Source of the DNA: Isochrysis galbana
Lineage: Eukaryota > Haptophyta > Isochrysidales > Isochrysidaceae
Direction: 5' to 3'
Length of the DNA stretch: 64,000 bases
Assembly: GCA_018136815.1 (NCBI GenBank)
Contig: CM030942.1
Span: 621,797 to 685,796 of the forward strand
In this document: piece by piece, positions 1 to 11,129 of the stretch
Position numbering within the stretch: position 1 is the first letter of the stretch
Layout: the number at the start of each line of letters is the position of its first letter
Translations under genes and position numbers: made by a program
The notes under the pieces: model-generated
The model's database searches: none
The model's input: the letters and a program-made list of their open reading frames with translations, nothing else
What the model was told of the DNA's origin: nothing

Positions 1-81
1 CTCGGATTGCGCCCCGTCCTGCTGTATGGCGACCGCAGTTGGGAGCACCAGCATCACCGATGAGAGCGCCAGCCACCGCAT
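1..81 (-). CDS. 5' fragment of a secreted or ER-targeted protein
   Basis: On the minus strand an ATG at 81 opens 27 codons that run off the left edge of the window. They read as a typical signal peptide: Met-Arg-Trp, a hydrophobic Leu/Val/Met core, then an Ala-Val-Ala cleavage-like site followed by a polar stretch (Ile-Gln-Gln-Asp-Gly). A CAG acceptor-like site lies upstream near 125, so a 5' non-coding exon is possible. The mature protein is outside the window and its function cannot be named. The call rests only on the signal-peptide pattern and the open frame to the edge. Confidence 0.4.
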   Translation of the reverse strand, partial: MRWLALSSVMLVLPTAVAIQQDGAQSE

Positions 82-1172
82 CTCACAAATTCTAGTGACC
101 CTGATCGGCGTGCCCTCAGACCCCACCCCTGGAAGCACGAAGAACGACCTTTAGAAAACTTCTGCCTGCTCACCCGCCGCGGTCTCCCCGGCCTCCCTTC
201 TCCCTCCTCCTCCCCCCAACTCCCGTCGGATCCGCCTCGCACGACCTCCTTCCTTGTCTCTTTCCATCTCTGCTGCCTTTTCCAACCTACAGCTCACAGG
301 TCAAAATTATAAATAGAGTAATACGTCCGTGACAAAATAGTATTTGCGTCCGTCCGGCACAAACACCTTCTGCTCCCCCTAGTCCGGAGCAAATAAACAC
401 TGGTTGTTCACCCCTGTCCGACTAGCTGAACACTTGGCGCCCCTCCTCGTCCGCCCACTGACATTTTGTGTCAAGTGTGCCCATACGTGCCTAATGCCTA
501 ACGGGTGCATCACGTATACGCGCTCATGTTACATGTTCATGTTACATGTTACATGGTACATGGTCGACCACTGTCGACCACACAACACACAACACACACA
601 ACACATGGCCTCGATTATGGTCGACCACATACTGAAGTGAGGCTATCACGGTCGACCACATTTACCTTCTGTGGTCGGTCACGGTCGACCATGACCATGA
701 TCATGATCGACAATTATCATGTTCAACCATAGAAGATAGAAGACAAAAGACTAAAGACTGAAGACCATGACTCATAAATACTCACTGTTGGGTTTTGTAG
801 TTTGTAGGGCGTTTGGGCCCTCAAATACTTGTCCCTTGTCGCTGACCCTTGTCCGCCCCCAGTACACACGTACACACACTTTATGACTTTATGTCCACCC
901 CGTCCGACCTTGTAAACACTTGGTGACTTGGGGTGCATGATGCACAATGCGTCCACCTCAATAACAAGAAACACTGGTTGTACATATGTACACGATAGTC
1001 CGTTCAATAAATACTACGTAGGAGTAGTATTATGTCACAAACTTGTAGTCTCTCTCTCTGGGGACTGGGGAGAGGGAGAGAGGGAGGGGGAGACGCCGTG
1101 ATTACATATAGTCTCACTCTTCCTACGCCTCTCTCTTTTCTCTTTTCGCTTCTCCTCTCTGAATCTTGCTAT
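82..1172. other. Gene-free stretch with dispersed short repeats
   Basis: No convincing coding exon is visible. The stretch contains a dispersed repeat (about 300-440, described separately) and a cluster of GTCGACC-containing words at about 545-725 that produces overlapping small hairpins. At 770-1000 there are degenerate copies of the same 'cttgtccg/cgtccg' wording seen in the dispersed repeat. Confidence 0.5.
300..440. repeat. Dispersed repeat, copy 1 ('cgtccgtccggc' family)
   Basis: This segment carries the words gtccgtgacaaaatagtat, tttgcgtccgtccggcac, cacccctgtccga and acttggcgcc in order. The same words occur in the same order at about 10700-10860, separated there by a longer C-tract. 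Two copies with the same internal order indicate a dispersed element of about 140-160 bp. No terminal inverted repeat or target duplication was found, so its class is unknown. Confidence 0.6.
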
Positions 1173-1400
1173 TATAAAAAAATCTTCTTAAAAAAACCGC
1201 TACGTGTGCGGCGTGAGGCAGCGTGCTAGTGTACCTCCCTACTGCCCAACCTTAACCCCTAACAACCCCCTCCCCCTTTCCCAGTTCCCTCATTCGCGGA
1301 GAAGCTGGTTCCGGGGAGGCCGCGCGCGCTGCTTCGGCCAGGAGTTGGAGAGAAGGGGGCGGGAGACTGTGGCTCGTCCTTTGATTTCGGTGTTGGCTCT
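1173..1400 (-). mobile_element. 3' end of retroposon family R1, minus orientation
   Basis: Read on the minus strand this matches the 3' module of the retroposon at 16463-17727 closely: the words for the CCGAAGCAGCGCGCGC core, the 'ggggttaaggttgggtag' stretch and the gtgcacg/gtagcgg segment are in the same order. The module ends in an A/T-rich tail of the type taagaagattttt, which here appears as runs of A at 1174-1200 on the plus strand. Only the 3' portion is present, as expected for 5'-truncated retroposon insertions. Confidence 0.65.
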
Positions 1401-2335
1401 GGTTATTCTCCCTTAAGTACTTTAGGCTCCTTCTTTAATAACTGCTGTGATTCCTACCCATACCCAGAGATTTAGCTAATACTTTAGGTGATGTGTCGTA
1501 GGTCCAGCCCCCTTGCCGCTTGCAAGAGGTCCTCCGACGTTCCTATGTTGGAATCCTTGTCCACCGTGTACAGCGGGCCGTGCTCGTCGATCGCCTACCG
1601 TCTCGTGACGGCCTTGACTCTCCCCTAAGACCCGTAACAGGTTTGATTTTAGCAATCTGGATATCTGGTTCGAGTTCAGATTTGGTATCCAGATAGTATT
1701 TGGATACCTCTGGAGCTCGTTAGGAATATCCAGATAGATACTGATAGTCGAGCAGACATGCCAGTTATGCCAGATATTCGGAATATCCGGGTATCAGGAA
1801 CTTATTCTTATTCCCCCGGCCACCTTAAATAGATGGGCGTGCCACTACTCCATGCGATGGCGTGGCCACGTCCCCCCTCCTTCCATTGGGTACCTTTGTT
1901 GCTTGTGAGGGTTAGTTACTTGCGTTTGTCGTCTCTTCAGCCTTGTCCCAAGTACCTGTGGGGAGGTGGGAGATGGTGCAAATTAGATTGTATATGATGA
2001 GTTCTATATATAGGCTAACATGATGACTTAGAGCTCTAGGGGGTGCTGCTCAACTCCTCACAACAAGGTGCAGTGACAGCCCCCCTCCTCCCCCTAACAC
2101 ACCTATGGTCACCAACATTCAACACATGCAACACAGTGGCTTGCAAGAAGAGTCCTAGACCCCCCCATTGTTAGACCTAGTTGCCTAGCCCTAGCCCAGA
2201 TGAGCTGCAGCTAGCCAACTAGGACGGAGATGGCGATTGCAGTTGCAATGAGGGAAATATGTGTGCTGGCACCCCCTCTTGACACCCGTAGGTTTGCCAA
2301 GAGGCAGGAGATGTGGAATGAATGAACACATCCAT
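1401..2335. other. Gene-free stretch with degenerate GATATC/GGTATC repeats
   Basis: No gene is supported here. From about 1640 to 1800 the sequence is a mosaic of short inverted words related to ggatatc, tatctgg and ggtatc, the same vocabulary that recurs at 4240-4430 and 4905-4990. The rest is unremarkable. Confidence 0.4.
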
Positions 2336-2441
2336 AGGGAGTTGTGGCAAGAGCACTAGGGGGACGTCACTCTGGGAGTGGCACCGAACCCCAAACGGTG
2401 CGTTTGAACTTGAACTTCAAGTGCTCTTGCCACAACTCCCT
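2336..2441. repeat. Foldback: 22-bp perfect inverted repeat, 62-nt loop
   Basis: The 22 nt at 2336-2357 (agggagttgtgg...) are exactly complementary to 2420-2441. The arms are separated by 62 nt. This could be the ends of a tiny MITE or a structured RNA. No target duplication was recognised outside the arms. Confidence 0.6.
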
Positions 2442-2814
2442 GTCTGATGCCCCATGTGATGTTCCTAGTTGGCTTCCTCTTCATGGGTCTTTTGCAATTG
2501 TGAACCAGTCAGATGTTAATTGGAGCACCAATGCTCACACAATGCCGTGCACTTCGTCTGCACCACACTCGTACTCCCACGCAGCGCACCGCACATACAC
2601 CCGGCAACCCTCCACCCTGGACACAGTACCCAGCATGGCAAAGGACCCAATGTGGACCTTCTGCCCAACTCTCACCTGCTTTCGTGCACGGGAGGCTCCT
2701 GCCCAAGTTGCCTCGCGCCTTTGCCATGCCTGCACACGCAGGCACGTGCTCGCGAACAAGCTGAGAAGCTCGTCGTTTTGCGAGGGCGCGGATATGGAGC
2801 AGTGGTGAGCATAC

Positions 2815-3937
2815 CTGCCGTGCCACCTGATTCGGACCCCATCCACGAGCTGCACAGCAAGGCCTACACACGGGAATAGAAGCCACCAATCCGCAGGCTT
2901 GTCCTCGCTCGGGTTCATCCTCATCCATGCTGCCCAACACGGCCCCTCGTCCATCTGGTCGACGTGCATCCAGTTGTTCAGGTTGCGTGACGCCGCGCAC
3001 TTTAGGCGCGACAGCGCCCCGGCAGCATCGACCGTGTCCTTGTACTCCGTCCCAAATGGGCCGCCTGCCAATAGGTGTTGCACATGGTGAGCAAGCAGGA
3101 AGGGGGGGGCACAAGGTGAAGGGGGGGGGGGGTTCCACCTCCAAAGCAAGCGTCGAACACGTCGGCGCATGACTGCAGCTTGGAGAGGGAGGAGTGGTTC
3201 GGGCGGTCGCCACTCGGCACCCCTGGAGGGAGAGAGGTGCATCTCTTCTTCCGGCATCCCACAGGGCGGGTTGGTGGAGCCGAGGAAAAGGGCTTGCACA
3301 CCCCATTGTGGAGGTGGTAACCCACCCCCACCATGCGCCCAACCAACTCCTCGGGGATGCCGAGGTTGGCTCGCACACCATGCTGCATCTGCAGGTGTGA
3401 GGGAGAGAGGTGATAGGTGAAGACAGCAGGCAGAGTGGCTGGGCGGGAGGGGCGTACCCGAATTATTGCCCTAGTCTTCTTCGCCACCCTGCCCCACACG
3501 TCGCTCGCGGTCTTCTTGCCTGGCAGGCGCGCGTCGTTCGCGGCACTCGGGTACTCCACCAGGAGAAGGGTGAAGTGGCCTGTGGGCTCGTCGCACGAGC
3601 TCGGAGGGAGGTCGGCGCCGGTGGCCGTTGCATGCTCCGTCTGCACGTGCAGCCGAACGAGGCCCCCTCGCCTCCTGCAATCCGCCTCCCGCAGAACGTG
3701 TGGGAAGCCGGTCACCGCGTCGTCAACCTGCCACCCCTCCACACCGGGCACGAACAGCTGCCTGTGCGGGTGCGGTCGCCCCCGGAGCGGGCGGAAGCCG
3801 GCCTTCGTCACCTCCGCGTTCGGCTTTACCGGCTGGGGGAGGAGGCGAAGACGCCCATCCGCGGTCTTTACGATCGAGCACAGCGCCCTCGGACGACTGA
3901 GGGTGAGCAGGAGACTGTGGAGCCTGCTCGCTGCCAT
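2815..3937 (-). CDS. Unidentified multi-exon protein, 3' exon unresolved
   Basis: Three minus-strand exons join in frame with GT-AG borders: 3458-3937, 3139-3388 and 2815-3064, giving about 326 residues before a further GTATGC donor. The ATG at 3937 (Met-Ala-Ala-Ser-Arg-Leu) is preferred over the upstream ATG at 4036 because the intervening sequence is a low-complexity Arg/Glu stretch. The protein begins with a basic, Leu-rich presequence-like segment. The last resolved exon is rich in Trp and ends in a pattern (Trp-Trp-Leu-Leu-Phe-Pro, then Val-Asp-Gly-Val and Trp-His-Gly-Arg) that recalls the C-terminal strands of double-stranded beta-helix 2-oxoglutarate dioxygenases, but no His-x-Asp motif was located, so this is only a suggestion. 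The final exon or exons, probably in 2510-2750, could not be fixed. Gene existence is fairly likely; its function is unknown. Confidence 0.45.
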
Positions 3938-4037
3938 CTCTCCCGCTCCCGAGCCCGCGCTCCTTCCTCTCTCCCGCTCCCGCGCCCCTTCCTCTCTTCT
4001 GTTTGCACAACTCTCGGCCCTCGGCTCTCCGCTCACT

Positions 4038-5050
4038 CCCTTGTGATTACATAAATAAGTATGATGTTTTATGATATTACATGACGTCAGTAGCTACTCG
4101 CCCTCTCGATCCATAATACAAGCAAACACCACAGCGCGCGGAGACAGATGTCCGTTGTCATACGAAAACAGGAGTTTTATTGAAGAATACCAAATGAAGG
4201 GGAACGGAGCGAGAGAGATCGAATTGAGACGATTCTCTGCACAACGGTCAACGGTATCTGGATATCTGGCGGATACCCGGGTACCTGGAAGTATCTGGAA
4301 TGTTAGGATTTACTATCTGGATATCCGGCTGCCTGGTAGCGCGGCGCACGATCCCTATCTGGATACCTGGATCCGGCTACTTAATAGGCAAAGATACCTA
4401 GTATCTATAGATATCTGGTAAACCGGTTACTAGTCTTACTCTCCCCCCCTCGTAGCTACGAGTGTCGAGACCCCTAGCGACGAAGGGGAGGTCCTGGTCA
4501 CCGTCTAGAACCTGGCCTCTCGCCCGGTCACGCTACCCGCTTACTCGGCTATCGAGATGCGAGATGCACGATAGGGAATGGTGCGGGGCTTCTCCCGCGG
4601 CGACAGCTTCGATCCCGCGCTTCCACGCCTTGAGGAACTCGAAGGAGTTCTCAGCTCCACGCGACCGATCACTCTCGTCGGCCTTGACGCACGAGTCGAA
4701 TCGTTCGTTGATTTCGTGGGTGAAAGCCGGGGGGGGGGGGGGCGGCGGGTTCCCGCGGGGGGAGGGGTGGGGGTTCGCTGGGGGGAGGCTCTCCCCTCCG
4801 CTTCCACACGAACCCCCTCTCCGCTTCTAGACGTAGTCCATTTCCTTAAACGCTATGCCTGATCTTAGAATCGCTCATTAGAATATCATAATATTAGTGG
4901 TGGACCTCACCTGATATCAGGTATCAGGTCGCTAAGACCTGATGACCTGAGACCTGACGGAGTATCCGGGTCCTATGTACATGAATCCTCCTATACTCTT
5001 CTCTAGAGTATAGAGTATACTCCGGTCTTGTATAAGTAGCGAGTGGCGCG
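4038..5050. other. Intergenic stretch with GATATC-type repeats and a G-run
   Basis: 4240-4430 is a second mosaic of ggatatctgg, ggtacctgg and related words, like 1640-1800, and 4905-4990 holds inverted 'cctgatatcagg' and 'gagtatagagtat' words. A run of 12 G lies at about 4731-4742. On the minus strand 4537-4729 is an open frame that reads like ordinary protein (Thr-His-Glu-Ile-Asn-Glu-Arg-Phe, then Phe-Glu-Phe-Leu-Lys-Ala-Trp). It has no start and is probably a gene fragment. Confidence 0.4.
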
Positions 5051-5863
5051 ATGGCGTGCCGACGCGCGAGCTGTCGGCTGCTGTTGCGCAGCATATGCTC
5101 TGCGGTCACGCCGGCCGGCTGGGGCGAGGCGGCAGTGCGTGCGCTGCAAGCGGGCAAGCATACACTTCACGTGCGCCAGCACTTCTTCGATAAGCCAGTA
5201 CCGCAGCCGCGCACAGGCGCTCGGCGCGCCGACTTGACAGGGATGAAAGTCTGGCCCGTCTCTCTGAGACTGCTCACGCGACTGTGTGATGCGGAGGATG
5301 AGCGCCTAGGAATAGATGCATTGCTGAGGCGTCGTGGGGGAAAGGGCCCGTTGCGCGTCCTCGAGCTCGGGGCCGGGGTTGGCCTGCTTGGCATAGCCTT
5401 GGCGGCAGAGCGGAAAGATGTGACTGTGTTGCTGACAGACCCCGGCATTGATGTCCACTTTGAGGATGGTGCCTCGAACACTCTCGAGTGGCTGAATGCA
5501 AATGTCAACGCCAACGCCGACGCGACGGGTGGCCGTGCCCGTGCTGGACAGCTGCTTTGGGGGGACGAGGAGCACATTCACTCCATACATGAGCAGGGGC
5601 CATTTGATCTCATACTTGGGTCTGATCTTTTGTACGATCCCGACCAGTATTGTGCACTTCATTCCACACTCAGGGACTTGATGACGAGCCAGAGCTCTGC
5701 CGCCATTCTCGCCTTCACCTCACGCATTGGAACGGAAGAAAAGTTCCTGAAAATGGCCTCGGTGGACTTTCAGGTGGACAACGTTTGGCATTCTTCAACT
5801 GGACATGTATCTCCATGGGCGAGCACCGTCATCAGACGGGCCCCGCGGATCCACGAGAATTGA
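5051..5863 (+). CDS. Family-16 (METTL21-like) protein methyltransferase
   Basis: This single exon encodes 270 residues from the ATG at 5051. A class-I SAM-binding motif, Leu-Glu-Leu-Gly-Ala-Gly-Val-Gly-Leu-Leu-Gly, lies near residue 100. A conserved Asp-Leu-Ile-Leu-Gly-Ser-Asp-Leu-Leu-Tyr follows near residue 190, which is the signature of the METTL21/EEF1AKMT group (motif post-II). Preceding it is the Trp-Pro-x-Ser segment typical of the family before the SAM fold. Such enzymes methylate lysines of chaperones, elongation factors and other proteins; the substrate here cannot be deduced. The first 35 residues are basic and could be a mitochondrial or plastid presequence. Length and motif order fit a complete enzyme. 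Confidence 0.85.
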   Translation: MACRRASCRLLLRSICSAVTPAGWGEAAVRALQAGKHTLHVRQHFFDKPVPQPRTGARRADLTGMKVWPVSLRLLTRLCDAEDERLGIDALLRRRGGKGPLRVLELGAGVGLLGIALAAERKDVTVLLTDPGIDVHFEDGASNTLEWLNANVNANADATGGRARAGQLLWGDEEHIHSIHEQGPFDLILGSDLLYDPDQYCALHSTLRDLMTSQSSAAILAFTSRIGTEEKFLKMASVDFQVDNVWHSSTGHVSPWASTVIRRAPRIHEN

Positions 5864-6571
5864 TATTCTTCTCCCGCACTATATCAATGAATGGGGTTCA
5901 CTGCATCTAGTTGAATCCCTCACATCGTAGACCTGCTGCACTATACAAGTACGCTTCGTGTGTGTGCATCAAGCCCTTTCCCTTTCTTCTTCTAGACGTC
6001 ACCTATTATTCCATCATCTTCGAATGCCTACCAACTATGCTGATCATCACTTGTCTGCCAGCTTGGACCGCCTGAGATGATTAAGTAGCAGAAGAGAAGG
6101 TGGCCGTTAAATGGCAAGCCGCCAAGCCCTCAGAACACCGGCCTCTCCATCTCCATGCCCTCGCCACTTACGCGCCGGCCGCTTAGCGGCTGCTGCGCGC
6201 AGCTGAGGCGCCGACGGCAGGGGGCTTTTGCTTTTGGGCCTGTTCCTTTGCCGCTGGCGCGCAGTCATGTGGTTGCACAAAATCATATCGCATTTAGCGT
6301 AGTGTGATTGTTGGCTTGTCCCAGTGGAAGTGGAAAACATCTCGCCCTTTTCAGAAGCCGAGAATCGCTCTACTGCTCTAGCACACCACAACCTCATCAT
6401 CTCGCTTAGCTTTAGGCAGCGCATCGAATGGCATATGGCAACGCCATTACCCGGTACAACCGAACATGCATCATTATGCCACCGTTTGGCCTCCCCTCCA
6501 AGCAGCTCAAGTGAAGTCCGATGAGATCCTCGATCACATCCGGCACACATGTTATTACGTGGGCCACCGCC
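5864..6571. other. Intergenic stretch between convergent genes
   Basis: This lies between the methyltransferase (plus) and GID2 (minus) and probably contains both 3' UTRs. No exon or repeat of note was found; open frames here show no protein-like composition. Confidence 0.4.
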
Positions 6572-8742
6572 TCAGAGATGTAGGACCTTCGCCATCGACA
6601 TTGTAGCCTCCATTGGACAGTACGGACACTTGAATCGTACATTTTTGCTGCCGCGACCGAGCTTGTTGAGCGATCCATACGCAAGTACGTGGCCGCAGGG
6701 TAGCAACATAGGTGGGTTTCCCGGTGTGGCGGGCTCTTTAGAGACAGGGCACGAGAAAATCGAGTGGTGTACACCACTCCGGCCAGGCAACTGCGAAAAT
6801 GCGGGATAGCACGGTGACGAGCACTAGGCGCTTGGATGCATGCACCATAGGAACTGAGCATTTGGCTACGAGGATCAGATGCGCAGGGCTCTACGTACAT
6901 CATTTTGGGTCAGCGGCCTGCAGAGACTCACCTCCAGCTCGACAGGTAGCTCGCCAGCGACTTTCCACGTTTCCGTGTACTTGGATCCTAGAATGGACGA
7001 TAGCTTGGCAAGGCGTGGGAGAACATGCACGCCGGCTTCAACGCATGCCGCAAGAGGCGATCTCAAGGGTAGGTCTAGGGAAGCGTGCGCCTCGGCGACA
7101 AAAACCTGCGGACAAGGTGTGAAGCGAGGGGACTTGAAGGTCGACGCTATATCAGCTAATCGCAGCCAACAGGCCGTGGGCGTGGTCAGCAGGTAAGCTC
7201 TCGAAACTCACCTCACAAGTCTCATCGATTCGGCTTGGATGAACAAGCCACTCGTAGACAGTCCCATGCAGATTTGGCGCGAACGCCAATGCCCCTAGAA
7301 GTTGGCGTATGCTCACCATGCGGGAAGGCGCCACCTGTGCGATCGAGGTTCTTTTCCCAGCTGACAAGGCCGAGACAGCGGGTGTGGCCTTTGCCGGGGA
7401 CGCAGGGATTGCCGTATGTTGCAACGGTTCGTGATCTGGCAGGGCGAATTGCCGACGTGAAGGCAGAAGCACGTGCGCCGACGTCGGAAGCTGACGCCAC
7501 CGAGGGAATCTGTCGACCACCGGCATTAGATCCTCGCGTAGGAGCTCAAGTGCGAGTTCTGTTTCGCCCCGCTCCAACTTGACGATGAAAGCCAACCTCA
7601 AAAGCATAAAAGGTAGAGGTGAAGCGCGAGCCTCAAGCTCCGAGCGATGATCGCCAACCCAGGCCAAGGCATGTTCCAGATGCCCCTGTGAATCAGGCAA
7701 TGACGGGTCATGCACACTTATCATGAGTCAGAGCCAAACCAGAACCAAACGCACGCAGGGTTTTGCGCCATGTAGAGGGATCCTTTCGGTGCATCGACCA
7801 ACAAGGAGGCAGCTCGTGCATTGGGGCGACCAGGACAAGCCCATGCGCCAAATAGGAGCCCATTTTCGATCTCGTGCAGCGCAGGCGCCTGTACAGCCAA
7901 TACGCGATCTGAGTCGAATAGGGAGAGTTCGATGGCGCACCTGCCGTAGACCGTCCACAGCCTTGTGCATCACTCGAAGTGGAGCAGCAAGTCGGGTGAG
8001 ATGAGCAGGTATTTGAGCTTCTCCTTCTAGAGTCTGGGCTAATTCAAAACGGCCCTCCAGGAGGAAGTGAGTGTAGATGCTTTCGATCATGTACTGATCC
8101 TCCAGTTGGAAAGGCATCAGCAAGTCTTGCTGCTGTGGGAACGCTTTGTCGATCGACTTGCCCAGCTGAACAACGAAAGAAGGATGAGCCACATCATGAA
8201 GTGGTAGAAACACCTGACCTCAGCTCCTTCCCGGGAAGTCGCCGCCGCCGCCTCACCTTGTTGATTGACGATTGCAGCTCCTTGCCGGTCGACTCCTCAC
8301 TCTGCGCCACGCCCACAGCCTCGAGACGCGAGCCCAGCGCCGCGAGCGCCATCGCCCGGCTCTTATCGTCCTCATTATTGTCCTGCGCCCAGTACATCAA
8401 TTGGGCCACTCAGCACAACTGGTGACAAGTGAGGCGCGCGTGCTTATGGATCATGTGCCTGTTCAATGCGTGTCGCATCGGGCGTACCGCACAGGTGCGT
8501 CTTGCGAGCGCGGACTGCAAGCGCACAGCGCGCCACTTGACCCAAGTGGAGACATTCTGTGCTTGGTGGCAGATGCGGTTGGGCTGGGGTGGGGGGAGTG
8601 CGCAGCAGCGGGGGGCGACCTGCCACTCGTGGAGGATGGCGAGCATCTGGTCGAGCTGCTGAGGCACCGTCTCCACCTTCTGCTTCTTCGCCACCTTGTC
8701 GAGGAGGGCGCCGAGGGTGTCGAGTTGCGATGGACCGTCCAT
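6572..8742 (-). CDS. RMND5: RMND5/GID2, RING subunit of the GID/CTLH E3 ligase
   Basis: Six minus-strand exons join in phase 0 with GT-AG borders: 8620-8742, 8257-8382, 7941-8165, 7212-7685, 6932-7105 and 6572-6790, giving 446 residues. The C-terminal exon contains the family's degenerate RING: [19 protein letters not shown] and Phe-Lys-Cys-Pro-Tyr-Cys-Pro. Exon 5 contains the Glu-Leu-Pro-Val-Glu segment that precedes the RING in RMND5 proteins. Exons 3-4 carry the LisH/CTLH-like helices ([15 protein letters not shown]). In yeast and animals Gid2/RMND5 pairs with Gid9/MAEA to ubiquitinate gluconeogenic enzymes and other targets. The ATG at 8742 aligns with the family's N-terminus (Val-Ala-Lys-Lys-Gln-Lys); an upstream ATG at 8802 is less likely. 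Confidence 0.93.
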
Positions 8743-9933
8743 TGCGCCGAGGGCGAGCGGGCCGGCGGCCGGGCAGACGCCGCCCACAAAGCACAAGAAC
8801 AAGGGAAGAAGACAAGAAGGCTTCTTTAATCTATACTACTAATACTCGTAGTGCGTAGAGTTTGACTGATGGGCTGCAGACTTGGGGCATGAATCATGAA
8901 AACAGATTTGGGGATTTGGGGTGTCACAGTATTCTCAACTGCCTGCGATTCTTAACTCTATCGACGTATGCCGTCTTGGGGCTTCCCTTGCGACCTGTGG
9001 AGGTCGAGCCCCGAAGGTGATAGACACACAGAGCGAGAGAGCAAATAAGACCGAGACACACTATGTCACTATGTCTGGACACTGTGAATAGCGAATAGCG
9101 GGCGAAGATATGGAAACCTCAAACCTCCGTGCCCCACTCCCCATTGTGGCGATTGCGATTGCGCCCACGGCTTGCGACTTGCGACGATCATCGCCAACGC
9201 CTTCATTCAAGGACGTCTCGGCCCATCCATCTGCCATGTGGTCGTGTGCGACTACAAATTCGAAATGACAGAGGTGATTCACAAAGTGTAGTCTGCCAGG
9301 TGATTACAATGAACTCACTGGCCAACACGGTGGAAAACCAGGCTTCTTCAAGAACTTCTTGAAGAACTTCTTCTTCTTCTTCTTCTTCGAAGGCAACCAG
9401 GAACGCGCACCAAAATCGTCTCGAACAAAGGCAAAAGGCAAAAGTTATCTTAGTCACGCAAGGCAAGAAAGAGGTCTATCATCTCTACGTGGCGCCCAAC
9501 GCCAACGCCCAACCAAGCCGGGCTCGGGAACGTGAACATCAATATCAATATCTCAATATCTCTATCTCTACGTGGCGTCCCAATATCAATGAGCAAATGC
9601 CCCATGAACATCAATATCAACATCGAGGGTCAAGGGCAAGCGTTGTAACGCCTTCGCATCCTCATAACCACCCACGAAACCAAGGAGGCGAAGGGGGCGA
9701 ACACGGGAAGGCCAGGCGCAGGCGGTAGCGTACGAGAGGAGAAGCGAGAAGCCGCAAGGCAGGATGAAGGGTGCGGTAGAGAATAGGGGCGTGGCTGCAG
9801 AATGGAATGCAAGGCTGCGCGCGTGGCGTGAATATTAAGAATTTAGTTTACTTTTATTTCTCATTCCTCTTCCATGCTCACATGCTCACAACAAGCTACT
9901 CATCTTCGATTTGCTCCATGGTGAAGATGATGA
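8743..9933. other. Intergenic stretch with microsatellite and a SINE-like copy
   Basis: This lies between the 5' end of GID2 and the 3' end of the MAPR gene. It contains an imperfect (ttc)n run at about 9355-9390, a caatatcaatatc mini-repeat at 9535-9630 in which the words tctacgtggcg recur, and a SINE-like copy (separate entry). No gene is visible. Confidence 0.5.
9650..9837 (+). mobile_element. SINE-like retroposon family S1, copy 1
   Basis: The segment ends with gcgtggctgcag, then gcgcgcgtggcgtgaatatt and aagaattt. The same terminal wording recurs at 11240-11403, 35780-35863 and, in reverse, at 25643-25775. At 35.5 kb a family member is bordered by an 18-bp target duplication, so this is a retroposon family with an AT-rich 3' tail. 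The 5' end is uncertain. Confidence 0.55.
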
Positions 9934-10662
9934 TCATGGTGATTTGAGGGGGCCCACAACCACATACTTGCGCTTGAGCACAAGGATCCACCCGGAAAGA
10001 ACGAGCTTTTCAGCCAACGACAGCGGGACTGCGAGCTCATCAGCTGTCTCTTCCTCGGTACGCTGCTTCGCGAGAAGCCTCGTAGCGTCCCGCCCGGCGA
10101 AGCAATGGTACTCGCCACCTGGTCCATAGAACCTAGCCCCTACACCACCCACATTATAGACCAGGCCGTCGGCCGCCATGAGGATTGGACCTTCCGGATC
10201 GGATGTCCCATCAAAGGCAGCAAGCTCGGTCGGGGTCCATGACTCACGAGGCTCGATGTAAGCTCGCCGCCGGAGCTCCTCTTCTCGGGCCATCGAGCGT
10301 AGGCGCAGTGTATCTTGCGCCGCCTGAACTGTGCTTGCGCGTACGCTGATTACAAACTGAATCACGAGGAGCTTGATGAGTTCGCCGACGTCAAATGAGG
10401 GCGGACTGGCCGGCTTAACATTGCTTGCCCCGACGGGCGATGGCGTTGCCCTTGGCGTGGCCATGCGCTCCTGCTTCACTTCCCTCAGCGCGCCATCCCA
10501 GTCGCCCGATGACCCTGCCGCTGGGTCGTCGCGAATCCCATGCTCGGTCATGCAAGGCGATCCTAGACGCAGGGCCGCAGGTCGGCTCCGCCAGCCGTGC
10601 CGCAATCCAGCCTCGGTCGCCGAGATCGCGAGCAGGCAGAGCGGCACAACCCTGCTCCCCAT
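9934..10662 (-). CDS. MAPR-family cytochrome b5-like haem-binding membrane protein
   Basis: This single exon encodes 242 residues from the ATG at 10662; an in-frame ATG at 10830 would add a low-complexity leader overlapping a dispersed repeat. The N-terminus is hydrophobic and signal-like. A second hydrophobic segment (Leu-Ile-Lys-Leu-Leu-Val-Ile-Gln-Phe-Val-Ile) lies before the domain. The domain shows Trp-Thr-Pro-Thr-Glu-Leu, Phe-Asp-Gly, Asp-Gly-Leu-Val-Tyr-Asn-Val and Phe-Tyr-Gly-Pro-Gly-Gly-Glu-Tyr-His-Cys-Phe-Ala-Gly-Arg-Asp-Ala, the signature of the membrane-associated progesterone receptor group (PGRMC1, Dap1, MSBP1). These proteins bind haem through a tyrosine and support sterol-synthesis P450 enzymes. 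It is probably an ER or plasma-membrane protein; the ligand is not established. Confidence 0.85.
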   Translation of the reverse strand: MGSRVVPLCLLAISATEAGLRHGWRSRPAALRLGSPCMTEHGIRDDPAAGSSGDWDGALREVKQERMATPRATPSPVGASNVKPASPPSFDVGELIKLLVIQFVISVRASTVQAAQDTLRLRSMAREEELRRRAYIEPRESWTPTELAAFDGTSDPEGPILMAADGLVYNVGGVGARFYGPGGEYHCFAGRDATRLLAKQRTEEETADELAVPLSLAEKLVLSGWILVLKRKYVVVGPLKSP

Positions 10663-10699
10663 CAGCACGCGAGGAATTCTTAGCCTACGAGTAGTCGTT

Positions 10700-10860
10700 A
10701 AAACCTGTAAATCACAAAGATCTACAACAAGTCCGTGACATAAGAGTATTTGCGTCCGTCCGGCACACACGCCTTCTGCCCCCCCCCCCCCCCCGTCCGG
10801 GGCACATAAACATAAGCAATGGGGGTTCACCCCTGTCCGATTAGCGAAAGACTTGGCGCC
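10700..10860. repeat. Dispersed repeat, copy 2 ('cgtccgtccggc' family)
   Basis: This has the same ordered words as the copy at 300-440 (gtccgtgacataagagtatttgcgtccg, then cacccctgtccgat and acttggcgcc), but with a run of 18 C in place of the shorter spacer. It lies immediately upstream of the MAPR coding region, so it may supply part of its 5' UTR or promoter. Confidence 0.6.
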
Positions 10861-11129
10861 CGCCGGTCATTGGCAGTAGACTGAAGTTCATTTATGGCAA
10901 CAAGTTGCAGTTGCAAGTTGCAAGTTGGAACTAAAAGTTGGAGCGCCGTGAGGTCGCAATTACCAATTAGCAATTAGTGAGACACGAGACACGTGGCAAC
11001 AGCTTGCAGCTTGCAGAGCGTTGCGTTCCGTTGAAAGAGGACCAGATTTTTAAAATAGTTTTCTCAATGGTCCACTTTTATGATATTGAACTCAACATTT
11101 TAAATTACACTATGCACTATGGAGACATG

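Noticed and set aside
4071..4421. A 116-codon plus-strand frame
   Set aside because: Its second half is a translation of the GATATC-type word mosaic.
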